A stretch of DNA of 64,000 nt. It comes from an uncultured bacterium. Lineage in GTDB: Bacteria > Bacteroidota > Bacteroidia > Bacteroidales > Muribaculaceae. Of the stretch, positions 34,313 to 43,221 are shown piece by piece; position 1 is the first letter of the stretch; each line of letters begins with the position of its first letter. A program made the position numbers and the translations under genes. The notes beneath the pieces are model-generated. The model was not told where the DNA came from, did no database searches, and was given only the letters and a program-made list of their open reading frames with translations. The DNA is taken from assembly GCA_905214715.1 (NCBI GenBank), contig CAJMMT010000001.1:124001-188000 (forward strand), in the 5' to 3' direction.

Positions 34313-34708
34313 ATGAAAACTTTAAAAAATGGGTTGTTATTTTTATTATGTTTAATGATGTCATCATTTGTTTGCGCGGCAGGTAATACTAATGCAGGCA
34401 ATGGAACATCAGAGAAGCAACCTATAGTAATTCCAAGAAATGTAAAGTACGGTAGGCCGAAAGCTCCATCTCGTGATGTGATAATATGTCATTGTAATGA
34501 GAATGAACTCGTGTTTGAGTTGCCTCAGAGTATCTACTCGATGACAGTTACGATAATAAATACTGAGTATGTCCTTTGGACGGGCTTGATCAGCAGAGAT
34601 AATAATGTAGCGGAAATCACATTGCCATCCGGCGAATGGGTCATAAACTGCGTAGCGGAAGATGGCAGGTTATTTTCCGGAGAGATCAGCATACCCGCAA
34701 ATGAATAA
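34313..34708 (+). CDS. Small secreted protein, DUF3244-like
   Basis: Signal peptide MKTLKNGLLFLLCLMMSSFVCA, then a short Asn/Gly-rich stretch and one beta-sandwich-like domain (ELVFELPQSIYSMTVTIINTEYVLWTGLIS, EITLPSGEWVINCVAEDG, GEISI). The layout resembles DUF3244, a small Bacteroidetes secreted domain of unknown function, and also the C-terminal domains of the next genes. At 131 residues it is the first gene of the five-gene secreted operon, 45 nt ahead of the next start. Confidence 0.6.
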   Translation: MKTLKNGLLFLLCLMMSSFVCAAGNTNAGNGTSEKQPIVIPRNVKYGRPKAPSRDVIICHCNENELVFELPQSIYSMTVTIINTEYVLWTGLISRDNNVAEITLPSGEWVINCVAEDGRLFSGEISIPANE

Positions 34709-34753
34709 CCGTAGTAGTTGCTTATTGGAAAGTTACTCTTTAAAATAAAGATT

Positions 34754-36463
34754 ATGAGGAAGATATTCACTATTTTTATCTGGTTATTCTCATTCCTTTC
34801 AGTTGGTGCGTACACCGGAAAGCAAACGTTCGAAAACAGAACTATAATTCAGTTTGCAGATCCTGTAATAGAGGGGGACACACCCTTTATAAACAGCTTG
34901 TTGCAATCCAAGGAAAGACGTGTGTCAAGCAAAAAAGGGGATATCAATCTGGTGTATGACGAATCTTTACCCGATTCGGTCATTGCTGCGATTTCGTTAG
35001 CAAAGAATTTGTGGGAAAACAAGTTACGTACCAGACAGCCTATTTTTATAGAAGTGGCATTTGAACCATTGGATGCTGCAACCGCTATTCGCACTGATGT
35101 TGTTTATACTAAATTTCCACAGGGATGTCCATGTGCTTTGGCATCCCAGATCCTTGGAAGTACTAACTTAAATACAGGTATTCCGGACGGGAAAATCATC
35201 TTCAACAGCAACATTGACTGGAATTGCAGTTATACTGGAAATGCAAACCAGTACAATGTCACTACGATAGCACTTAGAGGTATATGCAGATGTCTTGGAT
35301 TTGGCACAAGTATTAGGCAAATACAAAAACTTATGTATGATTTTAAAGCTTTTGGCCCTTCCTATTTTGACAGGCTATTATATAATGACAATGAACGATT
35401 AGAAAATTTGACACAGCTCTCTCAAATACATATGTTCATTACATCTGAAAATGTATATGCCGAGACTCCAAATGCTTCATATAAAATGTATGCCCCGGGC
35501 AAATATATGCCAAATATGACTTTGTGTTATCTGGATAGTGATGATTCGATAATGTCATACTCTCTAAGCAACAGTAACATCGCTCTTTCGATTGATGACG
35601 ATGTTGTGGACATATTGAAAGCTATAGGGTGGGATTTTAAAGATAACGGCTGTGAAATTACGTGTAATGATATTATGACCGATGGTATCGGTTCCTCTTA
35701 TACATCACATACATTCTCCTTATCGCAAAAAGAGGGGATATCTGGATATGAATGGAGGTTTTTGTTAAAAGATAAATCGGATAAGTATGCTTTGGTATCG
35801 CAGGGAACCGATTCCGATTTCACGATCGGGAGAATTGAATCACCTCATAATTATGGTATCAATATCAACGGAGATTTGGAAGGGCGCATAGAATGTGATT
35901 ATATTGCAGATGGTAAGGAATACAATGCGCTTCCGTTTAACGTTTCACTTGAATTAAAACCGACTATATTGTCTATTGATAATATGACAATTAATAGAAA
36001 AGGATTTGATTTCAGTCTGAATTTTGATGTCAATTACAGAGGCGCAGACAGAGTTGCAGTTAGACTGGAAGAGGAGTACGACACATCATTACGTACATAT
36101 CGATTCAACGATCCGTACATAGCTCATGTTTCAACCGGATATATGTCGTCTCTTTACTATAGTTGGGTAACGGTAATAGCAGAGAATAAATATGGTCAGA
36201 CAACTGAAACACTTGTATATGAACCCACATATTCAGAAACTTATAGTGAAGTAATAACTCATGGAGATTCTGAATCTTCAATCATGGATTCTTTGATTGA
36301 ACCGGATAATGCTGAGATTGAACTGATATCACCAAATGGAACAGTGGTGTACAAGGGAAGCCAGGAATCTTTCTCAAGCATAGATATCCAACCGGGAATG
36401 TATATAAGGAGGAAGTCGTACACTGACGGACAAATAATGACAGACAAACTGATAATCAAATGA
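34754..36463 (+). CDS. Secreted pseudo-metzincin with Por-like C-terminal domain (569 aa)
   Basis: The start at 34754 (MRKIFTIFIWLFSFLSVGA) gives a signal peptide. Residues about 170-290 follow the plan of secreted metzincin-like proteins: TTIALRGICRCLGFG, where active relatives have ALHEIGHALGF, then the Met-turn SIMSYSLS and DVVDILKAIGWDF. All zinc ligands are replaced (Arg175, Gly176, Arg179, Thr185), so it should not be a zinc peptidase. Beta domains follow and the chain ends MTDKLIIK in a Por-like sorting domain. The stop overlaps the next start (ATGA). The 37128 protein is a paralogue of the same plan. The family plan is inferred from motifs. Confidence 0.72.
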   Translation: MRKIFTIFIWLFSFLSVGAYTGKQTFENRTIIQFADPVIEGDTPFINSLLQSKERRVSSKKGDINLVYDESLPDSVIAAISLAKNLWENKLRTRQPIFIEVAFEPLDAATAIRTDVVYTKFPQGCPCALASQILGSTNLNTGIPDGKIIFNSNIDWNCSYTGNANQYNVTTIALRGICRCLGFGTSIRQIQKLMYDFKAFGPSYFDRLLYNDNERLENLTQLSQIHMFITSENVYAETPNASYKMYAPGKYMPNMTLCYLDSDDSIMSYSLSNSNIALSIDDDVVDILKAIGWDFKDNGCEITCNDIMTDGIGSSYTSHTFSLSQKEGISGYEWRFLLKDKSDKYALVSQGTDSDFTIGRIESPHNYGININGDLEGRIECDYIADGKEYNALPFNVSLELKPTILSIDNMTINRKGFDFSLNFDVNYRGADRVAVRLEEEYDTSLRTYRFNDPYIAHVSTGYMSSLYYSWVTVIAENKYGQTTETLVYEPTYSETYSEVITHGDSESSIMDSLIEPDNAEIELISPNGTVVYKGSQESFSSIDIQPGMYIRRKSYTDGQIMTDKLIIK

Positions 36464-37131
36464 GAACATTCGTATTGATAATCGTAATGTTGGTCGGCAC
36501 AGGTTTAACCATGTTGGCCAGCATTACAAGCCCGTATGAGCATATTGAGGTAGAAGATATATCGTATGATTATCACATGGAAGAAAAGTACGATATAAAT
36601 AACAATGTCTTCTTATGGATTACTGGCACTCTCTTTTTGACAATTCACTCTCCATCTGATGCCAACTATGTGTTTTTGGAATTTAGGAAAACATATCTCA
36701 GTGATGCTATTCTATTTGACAAAGCAATATATGATGTCTCGGAAGAAGGGTATTCATTTGATGTTGAGATTTCGGATATAAACTGGGGAACAGAATTTAG
36801 AGCTCGTGCAATCTTTGCAGACGGCCATAACGAATGTACGCAACTCTATAATACCAACACATATATTAAGAATGATGATTTGGATTTGATTTTAAACCAG
36901 TTAGACGTGGATGAACCAACATGCAATGACGTATCGGTAACGATGCGGAACAATTGCATAGTGGTTGAGCCTCAAAGTGAGACTGTGGTGGATATTGTTC
37001 AGCCGGATGGAATCTCCATCTATTCTGGAATATTATCGGATAAAGCTGAAATTCCAATTGATTCCAAATTTGTGATAGTGAGATGTAAAACCAAAAATAA
37101 AACGACAATTAGAAAATTTGTAAACAGATGA
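36460..37131 (+). CDS. Small secreted protein A of the duplicated cassette
   Basis: N-terminal signal (MRTFVLIIVMLVGTGLTMLAS), then SITSPYEHIEVEDISYDYH, a beta-rich middle and a Por-like C-terminal domain (VSVTMRNNCIVVEPQSETVV to IRKFVNR). It is paralogous to 39134-39817: the first 40 and last 65 residues are strongly alike and the middle diverges. It is coupled at both ends by ATGA overlaps to pseudo-metzincins. Function unknown; the constant pairing with a pseudo-metzincin suggests the two work together. Confidence 0.65.
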   Translation: MRTFVLIIVMLVGTGLTMLASITSPYEHIEVEDISYDYHMEEKYDINNNVFLWITGTLFLTIHSPSDANYVFLEFRKTYLSDAILFDKAIYDVSEEGYSFDVEISDINWGTEFRARAIFADGHNECTQLYNTNTYIKNDDLDLILNQLDVDEPTCNDVSVTMRNNCIVVEPQSETVVDIVQPDGISIYSGILSDKAEIPIDSKFVIVRCKTKNKTTIRKFVNR

Positions 37132-39128
37132 AACGAATATTCGGATTATTAACGATGGTGGTGTTTGCTTTTTCCGCTTTTGCAGACAGCTACATTGAAA
37201 CGTTCAATGAGGTTTCAGAGAATATAAATCATGAAACGAACGATGTAAAGATTATACGCCCTATAAACGGAGGCACTGTGATTATTCCTGTGTTCGATAA
37301 CTCTTGTCCTGTGGAAATGATTGCTCCATTTTCTTATGCCTGCAAAATCGTTGAAGAGTATTTACCACCTTGTTTGCCATTGAAAGTTAAGGTTTCCTAT
37401 GGTTCTGTAAATAGTTCGTCTGAATCTGCTATATCAAGAGTTATTTCCAATTGCGAGGAGAACTTCGGATGTAGTGTGTATTATAATAATGCCCAGATGA
37501 GCACAATAAAAGGAGTGATACTTGCTGAACTTTGCAGAAACTCAACAATAACATATCTTGATTACGTGCCTGATATTGAATTCCTAAATCAGTATCCTGA
37601 TATTGAAATCACATACAATAAAGAAAAATTGTATGACATCACTTTCAATATGACGCCGGATCCAGGAGATAGATATGATTTTATATCATTGGCTGTTAGG
37701 GATTTGTTGATCGGACTCGGTTTGTCAAGCAGCTTCCGATATGATCCTGTCTCTAAGGGGCTTCGTAATCCTTCCCGTAATATGACCCCTTTTGAAACAT
37801 ATATAAACAATTTATTAGGAAATGAGGGAGATCCCATCGTTCGATTGGCAAATGCAACAAAAGGACAATTGGATTTAAAGGGTAATTCAAAAAACAGTCT
37901 AAAGCTATATGCTCCTGAAACATGGAAAAATGGTGTTTCTTTAAACTATTTTATTCCACAAGAAGACTGTAATGTTTCTAAAATATTGTCATATGATTTT
38001 TGTAAAGGTATGGTTACAAGGTCTATTCATGATAATTATTCAGATTTCATTTTTTATGATTTGTTGGGATGGAGACCAAGTTATGTTTCAGGGACGTATG
38101 GAACTACATCAAATTATCAATCCGGTAGCACTTCTTTGCTTATGCCATATAATGGATCAATAAATCTTAATAACTCATCCATATCCGGTGTGGTCTATAA
38201 GTCCGATGCAGATAAAATAAACGCCCCCAGAAGTGCCAGATTAAATAATTCAAAACTTGATTCCTTATACCAATATATAAATTTATTTCATCCGTATCAA
38301 TCAGGAGGTAATAATTCTTCCAATGAGGGAACATCTGTGTGCATACTTAAGAAAGATGGTACTTGGGATTTGGTGCAATCGCTCGGTTATTTTGATGACA
38401 GTATGATATGTCGGATGTCAAATTGGACATTCCATTTTGACGAGAGCGAGTATGCCCGTACAATAGATGGATATCTAAGAGCAAGAATAACTACGAAAAA
38501 GTATGATGCTTTACATAAGCGAATGGAATATAACTCAAAGTTTTTTGTAGTGGACTATTTACCTCAAAAACTTGGTATGCGCTATAAATCCTATCATGGT
38601 AGGTCGACTGAGATAATTGGTCCGATAATAAAACCTAATAGTGAGATTGCAGGGTTGAATAACAGATATAGAATCTACTTTTCAAACTTGGAAGGTGCCA
38701 AGAGGGTTGTTATGGAGATTCTTCAAAAAGGAGATCTTTTGCCGAATAAAGTTGAAATTACAGATTTTAAAAAAGGATATTATACTACCGACATAATATC
38801 ATATACAACTACGTTTACTGCAGTTGCTTTTAACGATAATGGTATGTCAAGGAGTGATCCTATTGTTATAAGAGTACCTCAGGTAGCAGTCCTTTTTGAG
38901 GATATAGAAATAAAAGACAATAAAATATATATTGAATCCGAAACAGAGTTCTACAATGAATTGATCTATTCGATCTATCCATTGAATAGCAACGATTTGT
39001 ATAATCGTAAGAATGGTAAGACATCCGGAATAATCGATATTTCGGATCTTGCACCCGGATTCTATTCTCTGTCTTTGTCGGATAATAACACAGGTGAAAC
39101 GAAAACATTTAAGTTTCAAATCAAGTGA
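37128..39128 (+). CDS. Secreted pseudo-metzincin, second paralogue (666 aa)
   Basis: Signal peptide MKRIFGLLTMVVFAFSAFA. The region DFISLAVRDLLIGLGLSSSF aligns with the zinc helix of the metzincin plan, with Arg191, Asp192 and Ile195 in place of His, Glu and His. The Met-turn equivalent reads KILSYDF, so the Met is lost too, and FYDLLGWRPS matches the following helix. A longer middle with Asn/Ser-rich linker (SGTYGTTSNYQSGST) and beta domains leads to a Por-like end (TKTFKFQIK). It is coupled by ATGA to the 36460 gene; the downstream gene starts 5 nt after its stop. Confidence 0.72.
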   Translation: MKRIFGLLTMVVFAFSAFADSYIETFNEVSENINHETNDVKIIRPINGGTVIIPVFDNSCPVEMIAPFSYACKIVEEYLPPCLPLKVKVSYGSVNSSSESAISRVISNCEENFGCSVYYNNAQMSTIKGVILAELCRNSTITYLDYVPDIEFLNQYPDIEITYNKEKLYDITFNMTPDPGDRYDFISLAVRDLLIGLGLSSSFRYDPVSKGLRNPSRNMTPFETYINNLLGNEGDPIVRLANATKGQLDLKGNSKNSLKLYAPETWKNGVSLNYFIPQEDCNVSKILSYDFCKGMVTRSIHDNYSDFIFYDLLGWRPSYVSGTYGTTSNYQSGSTSLLMPYNGSINLNNSSISGVVYKSDADKINAPRSARLNNSKLDSLYQYINLFHPYQSGGNNSSNEGTSVCILKKDGTWDLVQSLGYFDDSMICRMSNWTFHFDESEYARTIDGYLRARITTKKYDALHKRMEYNSKFFVVDYLPQKLGMRYKSYHGRSTEIIGPIIKPNSEIAGLNNRYRIYFSNLEGAKRVVMEILQKGDLLPNKVEITDFKKGYYTTDIISYTTTFTAVAFNDNGMSRSDPIVIRVPQVAVLFEDIEIKDNKIYIESETEFYNELIYSIYPLNSNDLYNRKNGKTSGIIDISDLAPGFYSLSLSDNNTGETKTFKFQIK

Positions 39129-39133
39129 ATCCT

Positions 39134-39817
39134 ATGAGAACATTCATATTAGTAATAGTAATGTTGGTTGGCATAGGTCTAAATATGTCGGGCAGCACTA
39201 CAAGCCCGTATGAGCATATTGAGATAGATGATATCACGTACAGGTATCAGGTAGTGGAAAAAGAGGATGCTTTTCTCGAGCCTTTTTGGGATATCGAGGG
39301 ACCTCTTGAACTTTCAATATGTCTCCCGTCTGATGTGGTTGTAGTCATTGTTGAATGGAAACATCATTATGAAGATGATCCGTTTCCTGATTTCTACAAT
39401 CGTCGAAAACCTTTTGAAACAGAAGAAGGCGTATTCAAGATTAATGCTATACTTGAGAATATGGATTGGAATTCTGGTTTTAGGGCTTACGCGATTTTTA
39501 AAGATGGCCATTACGAACATACGCAAAGCTATGAAATCAACGAATACATTAAGGAAGAGGATCTGGAACTAGTACGGAATCAATCAAATATAGACGAGAC
39601 TGATTATGATGATGTATCGGTAACGATGCGGAACAATTGCGTAGTAGTTGAGCCTCAAAGTGAGACTGCGGTGGATGTGATACGTCCGGATGGTATCTCC
39701 ATATTTACAGGATCGGTGTCGGAAAGAACGGAAATACCTGTCGACTCGAAACTCGTCATAGTGAGATGTAAAACGAAAGATAAAACAATAATCAAGAAAT
39801 TTATGGTCAATACGTAA
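39134..39817 (+). CDS. Small secreted protein B of the duplicated cassette
   Basis: The ATG at 39134 (MRTFILVIVMLVGIG) is preferred over the GTG at 39125 because it matches the start of paralogue 36460. Signal segment, TSPYEHIEIDDITY, divergent middle, then a C-terminal domain almost identical to its paralogue (DDVSVTMRNNCVVVEPQSET). DNA of the last part is also close, so the duplication is recent or kept alike by conversion. It is the last gene of the operon. MITE2's truncated copy begins 11 bp after the stop. Confidence 0.65.
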   Translation: MRTFILVIVMLVGIGLNMSGSTTSPYEHIEIDDITYRYQVVEKEDAFLEPFWDIEGPLELSICLPSDVVVVIVEWKHHYEDDPFPDFYNRRKPFETEEGVFKINAILENMDWNSGFRAYAIFKDGHYEHTQSYEINEYIKEEDLELVRNQSNIDETDYDDVSVTMRNNCVVVEPQSETAVDVIRPDGISIFTGSVSERTEIPVDSKLVIVRCKTKDKTIIKKFMVNT

Positions 39818-39828
39818 TCGCTTTGTAT

Positions 39829-39962
39829 TTAAGTAGTTGGTAAAATTAATGAACATATAAAACGTCGTTGTTTCGGAGACAGTTGGCTCATATTGGCTTA
39901 TCTGATAGGTATTCGCCGATTTTAACAAATTCAGCTGCGGAGGGAAGGAGCATATACTATAT
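39829..39962 (+). mobile_element. MITE2, truncated copy
   Basis: Starts with TTAAGTAGTTGG like the full copy and follows it with about 93% identity to near 39962, where the match stops; the right inverted end is missing. It marks the right edge of the accessory island. Confidence 0.7.
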
Positions 39963-39987
39963 CTCCTGTCGCTTTATAAATATCCCC

Positions 39988-40080
39988 AAAAGGGTATAAT
40001 TCATATTGCTGTAAAATAATTTATACCCTTAATAGTGTAATCTGAATAAAAGTTGTTATCTTTGCACCCAAAAGGGTATA
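39988..40080 (+). promoter_or_regulatory. Promoter and operators of the HipB-like gene
   Basis: AAAAGGGTATA occurs at 39988-39998 and 40070-40080, and its inverse TATACCCTT at 40022-40030. A -7 box TATCTTTG (40057-40064) sits just ahead of the last site, which therefore covers the probable transcription start. This is the expected arrangement for autorepression by the encoded XRE protein. Confidence 0.65.
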
Positions 40081-40084
40081 TCGC

Positions 40085-40285
40085 ATGACTCAGTTAGCTA
40101 AATACGTTAAGGAGATGCGTAAGCAGTTCGGGCTTACGCAGGTTGACCTATCCCGGAAATCCGGGGTAGGTCTGCGCTTTGTGCGCGAACTTGAACAAGG
40201 GAAAACGACCCTTCGCCTTGACAAAGTGAATCAAGTTCTCGCGCTTTTCGGCACCCATATGGCACCGAAAAGAATTGAGAGTTGA
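40085..40285 (+). CDS. HipB-like XRE repressor without a partner toxin
   Basis: A 66-residue helix-turn-helix protein (MTQLAKYVKEMRKQFGLTQVDLSRKSGVGLRFVRELEQGK, with the HTH at about 17-42). The size and sequence fit HipB-type antitoxins of Bacteroidetes HipBA modules, where HipA normally follows directly. Here no HipA gene is present: the next 258 bp hold only short frames, one beginning MKRATVFLN, reminiscent of a HipA N-terminus but soon stopped. It is probably an orphan repressor left after toxin loss. The three GGGTATA sites upstream fit autoregulation. Confidence 0.8.
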   Translation: MTQLAKYVKEMRKQFGLTQVDLSRKSGVGLRFVRELEQGKTTLRLDKVNQVLALFGTHMAPKRIES

Positions 40286-40543
40286 AAATTTAAAATTAGA
40301 CTACACAATTCTACATTTTAAACTCTAAATTTTAAATTTCACATGAAAAGGGCAACGGTATTTCTAAACATTACCACAAGGCTTGTGCCCGCAAAATATT
40401 TGAATCGACGACTGTGCCAATGCTACCATAAATTCTGTTAAGAGAGTCGCGTTCAAACTCTCTCTCAATTGCCATACAAAAAGCCTTTCATGACATTGAA
40501 CTGCGAGGATACATCACAAATGAAGCTATTGCAAAACCGAATC
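40286..40543. other. Intergenic remnant, possibly decayed hipA start
   Basis: An ATG at 40342 gives MKRATVFLN before stopping after about 30 residues, and another frame reads KAFHDIELRGYITNEAIAKP near 40480. Neither is a credible gene. The spot where HipA should start suggests, weakly, a decayed toxin. Confidence 0.3.
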
Positions 40544-40810
40544 TCAACCGACTGTAATAATCGGCTGTCCGAAGAAGGATGAGAGCATCGCGAGAGTAGA
40601 GATGGTGAAGTTATGCTCGCCACTCAGCCAACGTGTTATCTCGTTGGGCCTTTTACCGAGGGCTTCGGCAAATTGCTTTTTATTCAAGCCTTTTTCACGC
40701 ATAAGAGCGTCAAGTCTGTTAGAGATAGCAAAAGAAAGCCGTGTTTCCTCCCGCTTCTCCCGAGGAATCTCATTGAAGATTTCCTGTAATGAAATGTTGG
40801 CGGTTCTCAT
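40544..40810 (-). CDS. XRE-family helix-turn-helix protein (HigA-like antitoxin type)
   Basis: 88 residues with a Lambda-repressor-like HTH in the C-terminal half (DALMREKGLNKKQFAEALGKRPNEITRWLSGEHNFTISTLAMLSSFFG). The N-terminal helix (SLQEIFNEIPREKREETRLSF) is of the kind that binds a toxin or dimerises. A RelE/HigB-type toxin would be expected directly upstream on the minus strand, but the 186 bp up to rprY hold none. It is probably another orphan. It lies in the same small-repressor patch as the HipB-like gene. Confidence 0.8.
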   Translation of the reverse strand: MRTANISLQEIFNEIPREKREETRLSFAISNRLDALMREKGLNKKQFAEALGKRPNEITRWLSGEHNFTISTLAMLSSFFGQPIITVG

Positions 40811-40927
40811 AAATCAAAGGTTTTGTAAAGACAAACTCACAGATCGGGGTGGCGAGGTTCAATCACAGGTTTCAGGATGCGAGTATTCTTAACATCTCGC
40901 TTTTCCAGAAACCTGCATCTTTTGAAT

Positions 40928-40984
40928 ACAAAACCACAACGGCCCCGATCCGTTTTGCAGGAGTCGGGGCCGTTGTGGTTTTGT
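40928..40984. terminator. Terminator of rprY, perfect 21-bp stem
   Basis: Arms 40928-40948 and 40964-40984 are exact complements (ACAAAACCACAACGGCCCCGA and its complement) around a 15-nt loop; A and T runs at the ends allow termination on either strand. It starts 13 nt past the rprY stop. Confidence 0.9.
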
Positions 40985-40996
40985 CGGACGAGGGGG

Positions 40997-41704
40997 TCAA
41001 TCGCTGATTTCGGCGTTCGGCACTATCAGCTTGTATCCTTTGCCGTGGATGTTGATGATTTCTATCGAAGGATCGTCTTTCAGCAGCTTGCGCAGCTTGG
41101 TGATGTAGACATCCATGCTGCGGGCGTTGAAGTAATTGTCGTCTATCCAGATGGTCTTCAGCGCATAGTTGCGCTCCAGAACATCGTTTATATGGTGGCA
41201 GAGCAGTGTGAGCAATTCGCTCTCCTTGGTGGTGAGCTTCTGCGTCTTGTTGCCGTCTACCAGAACCTGCTTCTGGGTGTCGAAGGTGAACTTGCCTAAT
41301 TTGAACAAGGTTATCTGTTTGTTCTTCTTACCCTGGATGCGGCGTATTATAGCCCCGATACGGAATACCAACTCCTCCATCGAGAAAGGTTTGGTAATGT
41401 AATCGTCGGCCCCTATTTTGAAACCTTCGAGCACATCCTCCTTCATATTCTTGGCTGTAAGGAATATGATAGGAACCTCGCTGTTTACGTTGCGTATTTC
41501 CTGGGCCAATGTGAAGCCGTCTTTCTTGGGCATCATGACATCGAGCACACACAGGTCGTATTTCCCTTTCAGGAACTCCTTGTATCCTTTTTCTCCGTCG
41601 GAACAGAGATCCGCGCTGAATCCCTTCGCGTGCAAAAACTCTCTCAGAAGCATCCCGAGGTTTTCGTCGTCCTCGCAGAGGAGTATTTTCAGTTTGTTTT
41701 CCAT
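40997..41704 (-). CDS. rprY: OmpR-family response regulator RprY
   Basis: Two-domain response regulator. The receiver domain has the acidic pocket at CEDDEN, phospho-acceptor Asp55 in LCVLDVMMPKKDG, the Thr in FLTAKN and Lys105 in YITKPFS. The C-terminal winged helix reads TTKESELLTLLCHHINDVLERNYALKTIW to IHGKGYKLIVP. At 235 residues with this sequence it matches RprY of Bacteroides fragilis. It lies 71 nt after rprX and is co-transcribed with it. Known RprY work in Bacteroides and Porphyromonas points to stress and sodium-related regulation. Confidence 0.93.
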   Translation of the reverse strand: MENKLKILLCEDDENLGMLLREFLHAKGFSADLCSDGEKGYKEFLKGKYDLCVLDVMMPKKDGFTLAQEIRNVNSEVPIIFLTAKNMKEDVLEGFKIGADDYITKPFSMEELVFRIGAIIRRIQGKKNKQITLFKLGKFTFDTQKQVLVDGNKTQKLTTKESELLTLLCHHINDVLERNYALKTIWIDDNYFNARSMDVYITKLRKLLKDDPSIEIINIHGKGYKLIVPNAEISD

Positions 41705-41775
41705 AAATTTATCCTCAGTTTTTAATTTAAATTCTTTTTAAGGTATTGATTACCGATAAAGCGGTAATCATACGG

Positions 41776-43221
41776 TTATCCCGCCACAGGCAGTGTTATC
41801 GAGAATCTGGTTCCTTTGCCAAATTCACTGTCTACAGTTATCGTTCCCCCGAATATGGTCACCATCTTCTTAACGTATGCCAATCCGAGACCGAACCCTT
41901 TCACGTTATGCAGGTTCCCGGTGGGCACTCTGTAGAACTTCTCGAAGATCCTTTTCAGCTCCTCGCGCCGTATGCCCATGCCGTTGTCGGAAACCTCTAT
42001 GGTGATATGTCTGTCGTCGTGGTTGGCGGTGCGTATCTCAAGTTTGAGGGGTTTCTCCTCGTCGCGGTATTTCACCGCGTTGTCGAGCAGATTGAAAATC
42101 ACGTTTGTGAAATGCATCTCGTCCACTTTCACGCAGTCATCTTCCGCCTCAAGACGCATCTCGAGCGTGCCCCCGAATTTCTCAACCTTGAGCTTGAACG
42201 TGTTTACTACGGAGTTGACTATGGAATTGACATCCATTTCCGTTATGTTCAGGGCCGAGTCGGAGTTTTCGAGCACCGACATCTGAAGCACCTTCTCTAT
42301 CTGGAACCTGAGCCGTTTCGACTCGTCGCCTATCACTTCGGCAAGATGGTTGAGCATCGTGGGCGATTTCATAACCGACGGGTCTCCGAGCATCTGGGCC
42401 GCCAGCGAGATTGTCGAGACCGGAGTCTTGAGCTCGTGGGTCATGTTGTTTATGAAATCGGTTTTTATTTCGGTTACTTTTTTCTGACGGAAGGCCAACA
42501 CAATCGTGAACACGAATATTATAAGCAGCATCATTGTCAGAGCCAACGTGGGTATTATAAACCTTACCGATGAAAATATGTAGTTGTCGGCAGTGGGAAA
42601 CTCCACATACAGCTGATACTGATTGTCGATATTCGGGAAGAGCGATACGGAATAGGCCTGGTCGTATGCCGAGCGGTCGAACCCTGCGGTGGCGTATACC
42701 GCCTTACGGTGAGGACCGGTTACGGCGAACTCGAAGGGGAGGTTCACGCCGTTGCGTTTCAGCGCGTCGGAAAGGAAATGGCGTATTATAGTCGAATCGG
42801 CCCTCTCGACCACAGGGCGACTCGGCGCATCCTGAAGTATGGATAGGATGACATCGTTGAGCAGTCCGCGTTGATAGAGGTATTGGGTTCTGATTGTTTC
42901 CTGCAGTTTGCCGTAGCGGTCGCTCACTTTCTGGGTTGCGGAAGGGAACCCGATACGTTGCAGTTCCTTGTTGTAGGGTGTGAAATCCTCCTCCTGCACC
43001 TCTCCTCCCGAGACGGCGGCCACATCTTCAGCTAAAAAATGTATGTTTTCCTGGCGTTCCAGAAAACCGGAAGTCATATAAAGAGAGCGCATCACGCCCT
43101 CGGAAAACTGTCCCTTACGCATACTGACCATATTCTCCAGATACATTATCTGGAAGTAGAGCAATGCACCGAAAGTAATGGACATCACTATGGTAAGCAG
43201 CCATATAAGGTTTTTTTTCAT
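41776..43221 (-). CDS. rprX: Sensor histidine kinase RprX
   Basis: Membrane sensor paired with RprY. Two TM helices (LIWLLTIVMSITFGALLYF at residues 5-23; FIIPTLALTMMLLIIFVFTIVLAF near 220-243) enclose a periplasmic sensor of about 195 residues. The kinase core has the phospho-acceptor His262 in NMTHELKTPVSTI, N box NVIFNLLDNAVKY, and G boxes SDNGMGI and GFGLGLAYVKKM. It is 481 residues, and no HAMP domain is obvious. It is divergent from the C11 peptidase gene across about 215 bp. Confidence 0.92.
   Translation of the reverse strand: MKKNLIWLLTIVMSITFGALLYFQIMYLENMVSMRKGQFSEGVMRSLYMTSGFLERQENIHFLAEDVAAVSGGEVQEEDFTPYNKELQRIGFPSATQKVSDRYGKLQETIRTQYLYQRGLLNDVILSILQDAPSRPVVERADSTIIRHFLSDALKRNGVNLPFEFAVTGPHRKAVYATAGFDRSAYDQAYSVSLFPNIDNQYQLYVEFPTADNYIFSSVRFIIPTLALTMMLLIIFVFTIVLAFRQKKVTEIKTDFINNMTHELKTPVSTISLAAQMLGDPSVMKSPTMLNHLAEVIGDESKRLRFQIEKVLQMSVLENSDSALNITEMDVNSIVNSVVNTFKLKVEKFGGTLEMRLEAEDDCVKVDEMHFTNVIFNLLDNAVKYRDEEKPLKLEIRTANHDDRHITIEVSDNGMGIRREELKRIFEKFYRVPTGNLHNVKGFGLGLAYVKKMVTIFGGTITVDSEFGKGTRFSITLPVAG

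Noticed and set aside
40342..40543. Remnant hipA gene after the HipB-like repressor
   Set aside because: Only a nine-residue N-terminal likeness (MKRATVFLN); no HipA kinase motifs in any frame. Kept only as a weak note.
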